This document shows positions 33,661 to 46,147 of a DNA stretch of 64,000 bases, piece after piece. Under the pieces are notes generated by a model. That model had not been told where the DNA came from, ran no database searches, and saw only the letters and a list, made by a program, of their open reading frames with translations. The DNA comes from Homalodisca vitripennis. Taxonomy: Eukaryota; Arthropoda; Insecta; Hemiptera; Cicadellidae. Positions within the stretch are counted from its first letter, which is position 1. Every line of letters starts with the position of its first letter. A program made the translations under genes and the position numbers. Location: assembly GCF_021130785.1 (NCBI RefSeq), contig NC_060214.1:41709001-41773000 (forward strand), in the 5' to 3' direction.

Positions 33661-36600
33661 TTTGCATAATGGAGCCCGTACTTACAGTACAATTTTGCTA
33701 ACACTTAAAAATATTCTTCTTGAAATCTGTACAGATTATTAGAATTTCGATATTATTGTTTCCATCTTAAACTGCTCCCAGGCTTTAAAAACACATGTTT
33801 TTAATTAATAAAAGTAAAGCTATTACTAGTGCGAAATAAAAAAAACCATAGTTATTATTGGAATCTATGCATTAGCATTATTAACAAATGTATTGCAAAG
33901 AATATGAAATGTTCTCACGTAGACAAACTGGCCTGTGTGAGGACAAAGAAACTGGTTTTTTAAACAATAAAATGTAAGCTAAATGTCCTGCAGAGTATTA
34001 AAATTGTTTTGTCTCACTGGAAGAAATGCATGATGGTGTAATTTTAAATTTACTATCGTGTTTTTTAACAATTATTAAGTTTTTGTCATTAAGATAAACT
34101 TATCCGATGGTTAAGCCCCATTTTGTTTCTCCTAAACTAGTTTTATGGGAATTCTAAATGAAGGTATCAGGTAAGTGGAAAAAGAAAAGAATTTTCATTT
34201 TGGAGCCTTTTTTATCTTGTTGCTCCATGTCATATCCTAAAGCTTAAGTAGTGGTAGACCATAAAATTGAGCCTTAGAACATACAGAGGTATTTCCTCTG
34301 GCAAATATAAGTTCATTTAACATTTTTCTAAATACATAACATTATTATAACTAGATAGTTTATTACTTATGATCCAAAGTAGCTCCAAGGAAGAAGCTTT
34401 GTTTGAAATGTGGATGGTTGTAGAATTTACTGTCCTTTGGAGCAGCGTCCACTATTCTTACTCGTTTGACGTACTGAAATCTTGTAATATCCAAGCCTGT
34501 GAGTGCTCAAAATATAGGAAAATATGGTTTAAAGCCATGTCCTCACAAGATATCCTTTTTAGCTATGTTCTTAAGACATGCCTAGGTGCTCTCATATTTT
34601 CAATGAAAGGCATGATGTGGCATTTTCAACTAAATATCTTGAACAGTTAAACAGACAGGTTTCTTGACTAAAACTTATTGTAACTGATATGTGATTATGA
34701 AAATAAATAAACTTTTTTGCCTATAGTTAGTTGTAGGTAACTGACGAAGACCGCATCTATACAATGAAGTATGTTTGAAATGTTAACAATTTGTAACTTC
34801 CATTAAATGGCATAAAATTGGAGTAAAATCAGCTGATTAGGTATACAATTAAGTAGCTTAAAGGGCATAGACCTGAAGGTAGGTGCAATAAAAATTTAAA
34901 AAAATATATATAAATGAGGAAAATTAAAAGGCGTTATAATATATCAGAGAACAATAAACAAAATTTTGGAACAAACCCAACATTATACACCACGTAAAAC
35001 CATTATGAAGGGAATTTAAACGCTTAAAGTAAGAGATTTCCATTAAAAGAGTACAGAAGCAAATCGTAATTGTGTAAAACGTGAAACGAGCGCTAAGGAA
35101 CGTTTTCATTTACCGTATCTCATTTTACATAATAAGACAATTAAATTAAAACTAAATAAACGGATTACCCCAATAATCAGTTACTAACACTGCATTGTTT
35201 TATATCCGGGTTATATGTGAATAATACATAGTCAATATGACGTCTTAGGAAATAACTGTCACATATTTGTACTTTTTATACTATAACATTTTTTTTATAT
35301 TATGATTAAAGTGGTTAAAACTGCCAACTAATCACCTTTTGTAGGATAACAGTTTTCAACGAGGCTCAATGCAAAATTTTAAGCCTCAAGTTCATTTAAT
35401 TAAACTCCATGTCTTACCAGGGCCACATATTAAAACATCATACAATTTTACTCAATTTTTACACTAATTTTTTACCCCCATTGAAATCGGTAAATCCCAT
35501 TGAGTGAAATGCATAAAGCTCGATGTTACTTATATATAAATGAAGATCTATGCAAAGTTTTAGGACTATAGATTAGTTTTTTCTCATAATATGAGTATAT
35601 GGAGACATATAGGAGTTATTTCAGTCTCTAGAATAATATTGATTGCTAACGCTAAGTCAAAAAAGCAACAGAATGGTCATTGGCTTGTTTTTACATAGTT
35701 TGCGACGACATTGATAAAGTGATCACTGATATAACGAGATAATATAATCACCTGGTAATTATTAACTACTAAGTGCGTTTAATTCAGATTAGCCTGAAGA
35801 TTTATTACCTGAAATATACTTATCAGCTATATACATAGTTACAACACCGTAATCCAAAACATAGTATGCCTGAAATGATTATAATCGTACTATTATAACT
35901 GGTTTATTATTTATAATAAATATTTATCATTTTGTTTTAAAAAATTAATAATTCATGTATACATAGTATTACAATTTTTATATATTTTTGTGAAACAATA
36001 ATTAACTGTAACTCTTTTGTAAGTCAGTTTTTATTAAAATTAAACACGATCCCTTCATTCAACGCAACAATTAAATGTAGAAACTTCAAATAGTCTTATT
36101 CTTCTCTGCAGTCCTTATATGGAAAATATATTGGGATCTATGTTGAAGGTTCAATAAATCACGTTCCAAGGATCTTTAGTCAAGTAAACGTTTTTAATAC
36201 TGCAGAATATAACTTAGATACAACTTTCTTAATCATTTTAAATTCTAACACTGCATTAACATTTCAATACAAATCAAGTTTTAACTACAACACCACACAA
36301 AGCGACGCAATGCAGTATCGACGCTGAGAGACCAAGTCACATAACGAAAACTAATTCAGAAGTCAAGGTGTGTTTGGTAGACTGGATAACCGTTAAGCTA
36401 CTCTAAACTCTTCTATTACAGATCCAAGGGGAACAATTCACTGGAATGTTACTGCCTTACTTATGCTCTTGAATAATTCAACTTGTGATAATTATTTTAG
36501 TTTCTACTAATATATATATACTATATATATCAACCCATTATTGCATTTAATGTTCCTTTTTACAGATTACAGACCTATTTAGGAACTCAAAAGTCTCGTT

Positions 36601-37162
36601 TGCTCCCAAACAATTGTACCGTTAGTTAGTTCCATTTTTATATAATGCAACATTTCACAACCTAGTTAGCCAGTACAACTTAATAATTAATATTTTTTAT
36701 CCAATGTTCCGGAACTAAATTATCGACAGACTAACTACCTAATTGGCACGCGTATGAATATTTTATTGTAACCCTTCGTATCAGCAGCCGAACTACGTGA
36801 CCGATTTCACCTCGCACGCTATATCCGTAAGTAAAAATTTATATTTACGTATTATTAAATTAGCCCTTTGATGCCAAACATATAAAAATGAATGTAACGT
36901 AAAGTAAAGTTGTAAGTAGTAAAGTAACTTACCCTTGAAGATCTTTTTATTTGCTTGATTGAAATGGTTACAAGTTGTGGCCATCCTTCTGACAAGCACG
37001 TTGTCGTGATAAGTTTTTTGTCTCATTAATGGCTAATACCGTCGCGAATTTGTTTTAGGCGAGCTCACGTACTATTTGAGTGGATGGCTACCACTTTCAT
37101 AACTTCTACTCCTCTTCTAGTAATTACCGACTAGAAAATAACCCTTCTTAGACTACAGCTTC

Positions 37163-37260
37163 CCCACCCCCCCCCCCCCCCACCCCCCCCCCCCCCCACC
37201 CCCCCCCCCCCCCACCCCCCCCCCCCCCCACCCCCCCCCCCCCCCACCCCCCCCCCCCCC
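37163..37260. repeat. (C15A)n minisatellite, 16-bp period, at the palindrome axis
   Basis: After an initial CCC(C), single A bases fall at 37,166, 37,182, 37,198, 37,214, 37,230 and 37,246, exactly 16 bp apart, with 15 C between each; the last unit has 14 C before AAACG. The minus strand is therefore runs of 15 G split by T, a strong candidate for G-quadruplex structure. The run is translated in no plausible gene. Confidence 0.97.
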
Positions 37261-37969
37261 AAACGTGATTCTTCAACCAAGGGTACCGTATAAAACAAGT
37301 TAATTTCAAGAATGATTGAATGTTGTACGATAGGGAGAGTCGGCTTCTTATGGTCAGATGTCATACACTTACAAAGGCCTACATATTTTTCGAATCATAA
37401 CATTATGACGAAGATGGAATCATTGGGAACCATAAAAAGGATTATTATAAAAATCCCCTTTTCTGAAATTACAACCTGTTATTTTATAATCAAGAGCGTA
37501 AAAAGAGTGATTATGATGTTGAATCCATGTACCTGCAAGATAAACTACGTAATTAGGCAATTCTATCATGCTTTTTTTAGTGTAAAAGAAAAACAGAATT
37601 CTTTAATGATTACTAGTTCTCGCTTTTCAAGTAATTATTATGGAATATCCAATAACTACAATTGAATCTGTGAAGTAAAACTTAGAAAAAAGTTGAGGAC
37701 ATATACGAAACATCATCATTCAAGTATTAAGGTTATGCTTATTTCAAGACCATTTAAATATTTAAGGGTGGAAAGTCTTTTAGGATATTTGTTTAACGAT
37801 TAATGTTTTGTACTATATTGATATAGGCTACAAGAGAAAATTGTATTTTTTTATGTTAGACAAAGTAATAAACTCATCTTTAGTTATTAATAAATAATAT
37901 CGAAACAATTGTAGGACTTTATAGGAACGTGTGAAACATTCGTGGAGTGTAAGGTGCTGCGTGACTGAA

Positions 37970-38056
37970 CGTCACGCCTGCTGATCCGCTTATGGATGGT
38001 TCTATCAGCAAGTGTTGGGAATCAGCGCTTAGCCAATCAATATCAGCACTGAACAT
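37970..38056 (+). repeat. Dispersed hairpin repeat, copy 2
   Basis: Shares TTATGGATGGTTCTATCAGC, AATCAGCGCTTAG and TATCAGCACTGAACAT with the copies at 25,411 (reversed) and 60,777. It lies only in the right palindrome arm, so it inserted or was lost after the inverted duplication. Confidence 0.75.
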
Positions 38057-40959
38057 AACTCTTCTATTTATACATTACTCACATGCTACAGTATCGATTT
38101 GTAGAGCTTTATTATAACTAAAACAATATATGTGTTAATGCAGTTTTAAATTTTAAAATGTATAAGAAAGTTGTATCTAAGTTGTATTCTGCGGTATTAA
38201 AAACGTTCATTTGACCAAAGGTCATTGGAACTTAATTTAAGAATAAGATATTTTTAAGGTTTTACATTTACTTGATTGCGTTGAATGTACGGATTGTGTA
38301 TCATTTTAATAAAACTGGCTTACCAAAGAGTTACGGTTAATTATTCTTTTACGAAATATATAGACATTTCAATATTACGGACAAATTAATTATATCTTTT
38401 CAAACCACAATAATAAATAGTTATTATAAATGTACCAGTATCATAGTAAAAATATAATCATTGCAAGCGTACTACGTTTTTAGATTCTGTGTAACAATGT
38501 ATGTCGTTGTTAAATATAACTGAGGTAATAAATCTTCAGGCTAATCTGCATTCCAAAACTTGGTAGTTAATTACCTGGTGATTATATCATCTTGTTATCT
38601 TAGTGATTACGAACCACTGGCATTATGTTGTTTTGTTGAGCAACACTATTACTCCAGAGGCTAAAAATAACTTATATCTGTCTCCCTGTACACATATCTC
38701 GAGAGAAAACTAACCTATAGACGTAAATCTTAGCATAAAGCTTCATTTCTATATACACAAAACTTAATTTTTTTTAAACTAAATCATAGACATACTGTCT
38801 AAGTATTAAGTTCCTGGAATCCGGATATGAAACAATCCGACATTATGACGGCTTCCTGTAATAATGGCCTTCATTTATTTTAATCGAATAAACTATAATT
38901 ATAATTAATGGCACGTTGTTTTCAGTCGCTCAACGCCCCTTTCTTGTTTTACACAATTACGATTTGGGTCTTTACTCTTGTTATGGAAATCTGTCACTTT
39001 AAACATTTCAATCCCCAACATCGCATCTGTACGTAGTGTATAATGTTGGTTTTGTTAAGAAAAATTGGTTTATGGAGAGTTCTTATTTTAGAAATTGGAA
39101 GTTAGGAATAATACGTTGTGTAAGTGTCTTATAGACTTCATTGCCCAGATTCGGTCTTCTTCAGATACCCAATGCAATCATTCGTAAACTTTTTAAGACT
39201 CCTTACCATCTGATCATTCTAGCCATCTAACTTTCAGAGCCGACTTTCCTCTTTCCTACGAATCACAATCTTTCGTCAAGTTAACTTGTTTTATACTCTA
39301 CCCTTACCGGTATGTATATAATTATAAACCTTAACACTTTTAAACTTTTTTCTTTTCGTACAATGTACATCTCGAATTCTGGGAATTCATCTTCAGGTAC
39401 TAAGGTTAAGTTAAGTTATGAAAATAAATAATTAAAACCGAATTTTCATGTGTTTTTTCACTACCTTGGTGGCTAAATTTATTGTATTTAATTTTATGCA
39501 TGATCAATGTATATTTTTTAAAAGTCTATCGAATAATATTTTTTTTGTTAAAAGATCTTTTTCATTTAATAATATATTTATCAAACACTTTTCGAGGCTA
39601 CATCTCTAAAACTCTACCCTTGTTTGAGGAATCATTTAAACATTATAAGCCTTTAGTTAAACATTAATATAATTACAAGATAATATAAAAATTTCATTTA
39701 TTTACTTAGTTCTTTAATTAAAATAAATGTTTACTCTTAGTTTAATATGGTAGTTCAAAATGTGACATCTTTGACGTGTATCCAAACTGTCCTCAACACA
39801 TAGGGAGAAATTACCTTTGCAGTTTTTATAAAACTACAGGCTAAATACAGGTTCAATTATTTTCATTGTGACATATCCCTTGCAATAAGTTTACGTTATG
39901 AAAACTGTTGAAGCCAAAGTCTTAAAGTTTCAGGATTGCTGTCGTTATCTAAACAGTTGCAAAAATATATTGCATATATTTCGGTTAAAATACCACAACA
40001 TGCCTTTAGGTGAAATTATGACGACCCTAGGCATGCCTTATGGGCATACCTTAAAGGAATATCTTGTCAGTAAATGGCTTTAAACAGCCATATGTCTTAT
40101 ATTTGGAGTACTCACAGGTTTTTATATTACAATTTTTACCATATGTCGTTCCTCCAGAGGTCAGTACTTTCTACAAGCTTAAAACTTTCCATACTTAAAG
40201 CAAAGCTTTTTGAGGCTACTTTGGAACATAAGTAATGGAGTATCTAGATACGATCAAGTTTTAACAATGTTATGTATTGAATCGAATGTTAAATGAACTC
40301 TTATTTACCATGAGAAATACCTCTGTATGACATAATGATACATTTTGTGGGCTAAGTAGTTTTAGAATATAATATAGAGCAAGGAGATAAAAGAGGCTTG
40401 AAATTTAAGTTCTTTTCTTTTCCCATTTATATGTTACTTTATTTTAGAATTCGCATAAAACTAGTTTAGGAGAAACCAAATGGGGCCTAATAAACGGATG
40501 AGTTTCTCCTAACGACGAAAGCTTAATAAGTGATTAAAGCACAATAATAACTATAACATTACAACACTATGCAGTAAAAATTATGTTTTCTTCCCGTATG
40601 AAAAAGGTTTTAATACTCTGCAGAACAACTTTTACTGCTTATAAAAACGATTTATTTGTCCTCGCAAACAGGCCAGTTTGCCCATGTAAGTAAATTTTAA
40701 TATATCTTTTGCACTAAATCTTTTAATATTGCCAGTACATAGATTCCAATGATTCCTTATTCGCACTAGCATAAGCTTTACTTTTATTAAATTAAAAAAT
40801 AAATGTTTTGGAAAGCCTGAGCACTTGAAGACGAAAACAAGAATAACTGGATTTTCATAATTCGTAGAGATTAAAAGAGAATTTTAGAATTTATTAGTAA
40901 AATAGTATTGAAATCCATGCTCCCATTGTGCAAATATTACCAAGACTTGACATTTTCTG

Positions 40960-41165
40960 ATTACTTCCACTCAGCGGTTTGACAATGGGCCATAGTGGTG
41001 TAAACATGTGGCACAACTCGCTGCAATGTTTTTTGAGTATTTACTGTACAATTTTATCTCTCAGATCATCAATATCTTGTAGCTTTGATTTGTATACTCT
41101 GCCTTTGACATAATCCCATATGAAGTAATCGAGTGAATCGAGGTGACAAATTATGATCTGGCAGG
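40960..41165 (-). pseudogene. Mariner-type transposase fossil in the right arm
   Basis: On the minus strand one frame reads HLDSLDYFIWDYVKGRVYKS followed by KLQDIDDLRDKIVQ and a stop. It is better kept than the left-arm copy and in mirrored position, so the transposase sequence was present before the arms arose. It matches the LDFFLWG.vKd.VY block of mariner transposases near the last catalytic Asp. Different from the relic at 2479-3530. Confidence 0.7.
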
Positions 41166-42584
41166 CTCCTTAATAGTTGTGAAACGTTACACTGGTAAAT
41201 AATGACAGCATATCTGCTTCTCAAATTATTAACAATGTTAAAACATTTTTATTAGATATCTTTTCTTTGCCTTCATTGATAACAATAAAATACGTATCAC
41301 AAGAAGTCTCTACTTCCCATAGTTTTAAACGTGTTATAAATCCCTTAAAAGCAGAAAGAAATTGAGTGATTATAAATTTTGCAGTTTCTAGCTACTCCCT
41401 AAATTACTTGTGCGTAGGTTATAAGTAGGTTTTTTATTATAATGGTTTTATTTGGCTATTATTTTGGACTTGTTAAGATAGATACCTTTAATTTCCGTAT
41501 TTATTGTTATTTTATAAGAATTTTCAAAAAGAATGGGGTTTATCATTTGAAAAGTTTTAGTTACCTCCTAAATCCCACTCTTTTAAGTTTGTAAACGAAG
41601 TAGTAATTATGCCAAAAGAGATTAGTTTTTGCATTGCGAGTAATTACAATATTAAAATGGGGTTTCTTTATTAATCCTACATAATAAGCAGACATACTAC
41701 ACTATAGTTCGTCACGTTATACCACTGCTTACTTTTATTACATGTACAAAATATACACATCTGTATAAGTCTTCAAATACTTTTAAAATATCACAGGAAC
41801 AAACATATTTTTTCGTTTGACCCCATGTCTCAATTATTATAAATAAGGGAAATATTTTATCATACTTATTATATCTATCAATAGTTATGTATGAAATGAG
41901 CAAGTCGAATAAAAACCGTTTAGCACACAAAAAAGGATAAAATTAAAATTCCTTTGAACTAAGGGACCATACAATCTTTCTTCCTATTTATCAGTATTAT
42001 CAAATACTTGATTGTTCCCGGAAACTAAGTAACTAAGAAATAATAAATAAGAATTTGAGCAGGTTTTTTCTGGATGAACTCAATAAAAAACATTTATCTC
42101 TAAAATAAAATGATAGAAGGAATCGACGATAATTTCAACACAGAGGGCTGATGGCAACTTAAGCCATATCCGGGCTCAACCCTTTGTGGTGGTCAGCTCT
42201 TAGAGGATGGACTTACCCTTGAGCTCTCTTTGGTTACAAGAAAGAATACTGGCTTTATGTTATATATTTTGTGTACCTACATTACGTTCTTTAGTAAGAA
42301 CACATGTTATAACAATTGTACCATTTTTCGTGATAAATAGCAATCAAGTTGTACATTTTTTCCAAAACGTATGAGTAAGGTATATATTTTTTAACATATT
42401 AATAGGAAATATTTATAGACTTCGTTTTACACTCGTTCAATTTTCGGTGAGCTTACATTAGACCGGCTTCAACTAAATACTTGGTGCAAATGCGGATCTT
42501 ATTTAAATTCACAATAATTTAAGAAATAATATTCATAAAAACCCATATATATATATATAAATAATAATATATAACATATATAAA

Positions 42585-42657
42585 TATGTTACATTTTGCT
42601 ACCATTCATGAAAATTACGTTGTAGAGTGGGGTTGACGATTAAAATTTTAAAACATG
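42585..42657 (+). repeat. 73-bp direct repeat, copy A (partner 43,509-43,581)
   Basis: TATGTTACATTTTGCTACCA to GGGGTTGACGA and TAAAATTTTAAA is repeated 924 bp downstream with about two to four differences, far more similar than the palindrome arms are to each other. Confidence 0.9.
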
Positions 42658-42671
42658 TTCTTCAGTTTATT

Positions 42672-42678
42672 TTATATA

Positions 42679-42731
<53 letters not shown>
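42672..42731. repeat. (TA)n microsatellite
   Basis: About 60 bp of TA dinucleotides with one TG interruption. Confidence 0.95.
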
Positions 42732-42735
<4 letters not shown>

Positions 42736-43508
42736 TCTCTCTTTAAGACTATACAAAACTATTAAAAACCTAGTGCCCATTAAACGTTGTTTAGAAGTCA
42801 TTTAAGGCCCTAGGGAACTAAACTGAAGTCGATAGTCTTTAAGAAGTCATTATCAATATTATGATGGAGTTCTAAAATAATTTAGAAATAAAAATTTTAA
42901 TAGTTTTTGGCACAATTAAATAGAAGGTATTATAAAATAGACTCAAAAACATCCAAATCATAGTAATGATAATATCATATCAGTTGTTAGTAATAATACT
43001 CTTAAATCGTAACTAATAAAATTTATAACTGTATATGGATTAAATACCAATAATATTGAGTTTTATATTTTAAACAAAAAAATTAAAACTCTTTGAAAAA
43101 ATATTTGTTTAATAACAAGTTTACATGTTGCATTTATCCAAATTAAGTATCATAAATTAGGGATTAAAACTAATAAACGGGTTTCTCTATAGTACATACA
43201 TGTTCCTAATTGGTAACCAAGGCTTATTCTAAAGCATAATTTAAAAAAAATAATGTTCATCACTATACAACCACGTACAATAAATTATTAATCTAATAAT
43301 TTATACCATTTTAAAGCCCTTCCATTTAAAGTTTGCTGCGCAATGGCAAACCAAACATCCATAATTTATCAGTCCAGTATATACAGTACACAAAGTAAAA
43401 GTTTTACAAAACATTTGGATTGCTTTGTTATTAAAAAGCTATCAACTTTGCGGTCAAACAGATCAGTGGATAGCTTTCTTTAATAATTAAAATGTTATAT
43501 TGAGTTCA

Positions 43509-43581
43509 TATGTTACATTTTGCTACCATTCATGAAAATTACGTTGTAGAGTGGGGTTGACGAGTAAAATTTTAAAGCGTG
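43509..43581 (+). repeat. 73-bp direct repeat, copy B (partner 42,585-42,657)
   Basis: Second copy of the unit. The 850 bp between the copies has no recognised coding content. Confidence 0.9.
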
Positions 43582-45925
43582 TTTTTAATTTTATATTTGT
43601 GACAAAAAATATGTGTACTTTCAAGGATAGTATTTCCCCTTTACAGTAAAATATAGAATGCACATGTGTTCTAAGAGAATAAACCCATCCGATATTAAAT
43701 TAATTTTTATAATAAGTTATTTTAAAATACGTAATAACTTTTAGTTTCTTAATCTTGCGTATTGATAACAACCAAAGTTAACATTAATAATCGGCAGCTG
43801 CAGGAGGCAAGGGGCTATATCTAATGGAGTGGTAAATGATATTTATTTTTTCAGCCCAAACTTATATGTAATCTCATTCTCACTTTCCTCCTTGGATGTA
43901 AAATAAAACATTAAAGTAGACAGTGTTTTATCACTATAACGTGAAAATAATTAAAATTTATTGTTAAAATCTATACACAGTTTAAGTTTTTAATGTCTGT
44001 ATCGGATGAAACAAAACGATCAGCTAACAAGCTATATGGTAGTGAAGTGTAACGCTTTAGCTACACTAGTTTTAGTTTAACAATTTTTTTAGTTTTATTT
44101 CATAAGAAAATAAAAAAGGGGTTAGTGTTAAGTAGATTTGTCGTTCGGTAGGTAATAATGTTGAAATTTACTTCTTTGGCAATTCTGCTCATGTTAATTG
44201 AGGTTTTTATTTTGATTCTGAATTGTATTTGTTGTACAGTTTTCTTTTGTTCCAATAAACAATGGAACAAAATGAGCCAACCAAACATCAACTCAACTCA
44301 ATGGTTCATTAGTTGAGCTATTAAACAATGTTCCAAGTGAATTGTATTAATTACTTCGATTATAACTTTACTTACATAATTGGTGGAGAAAAAAAGATAA
44401 GTCACCACTTACCATCGGTAATAGAGTGCAAACCTATTTAAAGGAGTACAATATCACAAAAGCCATAAAATACCTATGATCCAACAAGGTAGCTTACAGC
44501 ATTATATTCGTTAATTAGTGACGGCGATAGCGAGGTAGTTTAACCAACAGGTGATTAATGGCCTTGTTTGGCGAATGTAGATCAGCTTGTAAATTAATTG
44601 AATATATCTACATTAATAAAAGAAAGTTGGGGTGTTTGCAACATTTATAGCTATATAATAGCAGTATTATAATAATCCCTGATTTTTTGGATTCGTCTCT
44701 ACCCCGAATAGCAGAATAGCTATTAAAGTATCAAAAATATTACGATAAAAGGTAAATAAAATATAAAACGTTTATTATATAATTCTACTAGCAAGAACTG
44801 TTTTGTTTAAACGTTTTTGTAAGACAGAACAACCCCGTGTTTAATTAATTCAAGATCAATTATCAATTTGCTTACATTTATAGCTAAAAAAAGACAGAGT
44901 AAAATTGATAGTAACAACATTTCTTATTTAAACTTTTTCTGCAACCACTGTTGAAAAAAATATTTTGTAATGTATATTTTAGCAAATATTAAGTACATAT
45001 TACTTGGTCAGTATTACAATTCAGATATTAAAACTGTTAATTGATATGCTAATAAATGGTTTATATTGAATGTAACAAAATTGCAGTATTTATATGACTT
45101 TTTTTATAAACGTGCTAAATTAGATCGTATGATTTTTTAACTTAATATGAACAAGAACAATACTCGAACTATACTTAATTGAATTTTTATTGACCACATG
45201 AAGAGAATACAACGTAAAATGTTAATTCTAGTCTTACTTATATGTGTACTGAAACACTACTGAACTAATGTTTTACAATTGGATACAGAGAGTCATTATT
45301 TTACTATATAGTAAAATAATAACTACCTAAGGAAGTATTTTACAGTTCCTTCTAATAATCTTTTCACTAATGAAAAGAAAGTTGTATGACATTCAACATT
45401 TGTTTCAGTTGAGTATATAACTCACACTGTTTCACATCTGAAATTATTTATCAGTGAATAAATATAGTTGGTGTTTTTATATAACTTAGAGAAACTTGGT
45501 AATTAGATAATTTGGGGAAATTGGCTTGACCTAATTGAAATATAAAGTATCTGCCTTTGTTTATACAATATTTTTACGTTATTTCTTTATAATTTACCTG
45601 TTTTTTCAAAAGCATTCTTATGATAGATCTTGATATTCAGTGATCTTAAAGAAACTTCAAATATTGTATTTATAGGTTTCTCCAAAGAACACAATAAGAA
45701 TCAATCAAACGTGTGCTCAGATAAAAGCTATAAATCAAAAGACTGGTCTGGATCTCTTATTATTTATAGGAAATCAAAAGATTTGCAACGATAGTGTGCG
45801 CAATGCTATCCAGGGTTGATTGTAAATAAGGTTGACGATATTTGGCACAGACTACTTTAACAATACTTTTCTGGGGAATTATTAGGGAGAATATTTATCA
45901 CATCTTAACTCGTGGCGTCTGCAAG

Positions 45926-46147
45926 TTATTTCATTGGGGCGGCATCCAAGTTGAAATGTCTTTGAAATCGTTGAAATGTCGAAATCCATGTTGAAATACA
46001 GCTGGTCTCGTCGCTTGCGAAGTCTAGATTTTGAAACTCTTTCTGGCTGTTACTTTTAGACTTACCTGTCCCTACTTGAGTTTTGCTAGGGTTTCTAGTT
46101 TTTTTATCAGCGTTGCTAGCTCGAGCTCTACTCCAGACATCAATCAA
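45926..46147 (-). CDS. Unrecognised short ORF in a less AT-rich patch
   Basis: A 73-codon minus-strand frame rich in Ser, Lys, Thr and Gln (SKTQVGTGKSKSNSQKEFQ) lies within a patch at about 45,890-46,330 that is visibly richer in G and C than its surroundings. Near its end it has a repeated ISTWISTFQRFQRHF phrase from short DNA repeats of GAAATG/TTGAAAT. It could be the start of a retroelement ORF1 or an exon, but no family could be recognised and no splice partner was found. Confidence 0.2.
   Translation of the reverse strand: MIDVWSRARASNADKKTRNPSKTQVGTGKSKSNSQKEFQNLDFASDETSCISTWISTFQRFQRHFNLDAAPMK

Larger units (their letters stand above)
29950..37162 (+). repeat. Left arm of a very large inverted duplication
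   Basis: At least eleven blocks in this arm recur, reverse-complemented and in mirrored order, in 37,261-45,480. Examples (left/right): 30,238-30,330 with 44,668-44,720; 30,395-30,490 with 44,521-44,605; 32,440-32,550 with 42,116-42,230; 33,930-34,020 with 40,590-40,690; 34,550-34,620 with 39,990-40,075; 35,720-35,930 with 38,400-38,600; 36,170-36,270 with 38,110-38,240. Coordinate sums stay near 74,300-75,460, so one axis near 37,200 explains all. Arms differ by many substitutions and indels. Apart from a transposase fossil no gene was recognised; it is otherwise AT-rich non-coding sequence. Confidence 0.85.
37261..45480 (-). repeat. Right arm of the very large inverted duplication
   Basis: Mirror of 29,950-37,162. 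Weak but in-register similarity seems to continue to the C tract (37,390-37,420 reversed resembles 36,985-37,025), so the spacer may be little more than the minisatellite. The arm is about 1 kb longer than the left one; the extra includes the hairpin repeat at 37,970-38,056 and possibly the segment between the direct repeats at 42,585 and 43,509. Outer limits are approximate: similarity fades beyond 45,480 (left partner about 29,980). Confidence 0.85.

Noticed and set aside
34369..34650. 93-codon plus-strand frame in the left palindrome arm
   Set aside because: No recognisable domain, and the mirrored segment of the right arm (39,960-40,250) does not keep the frame, so it shows no sign of coding constraint.
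37131..37364. Minus-strand frame encoding long Gly runs
   Set aside because: It is simply the translation of the C15A minisatellite (GGG codons).
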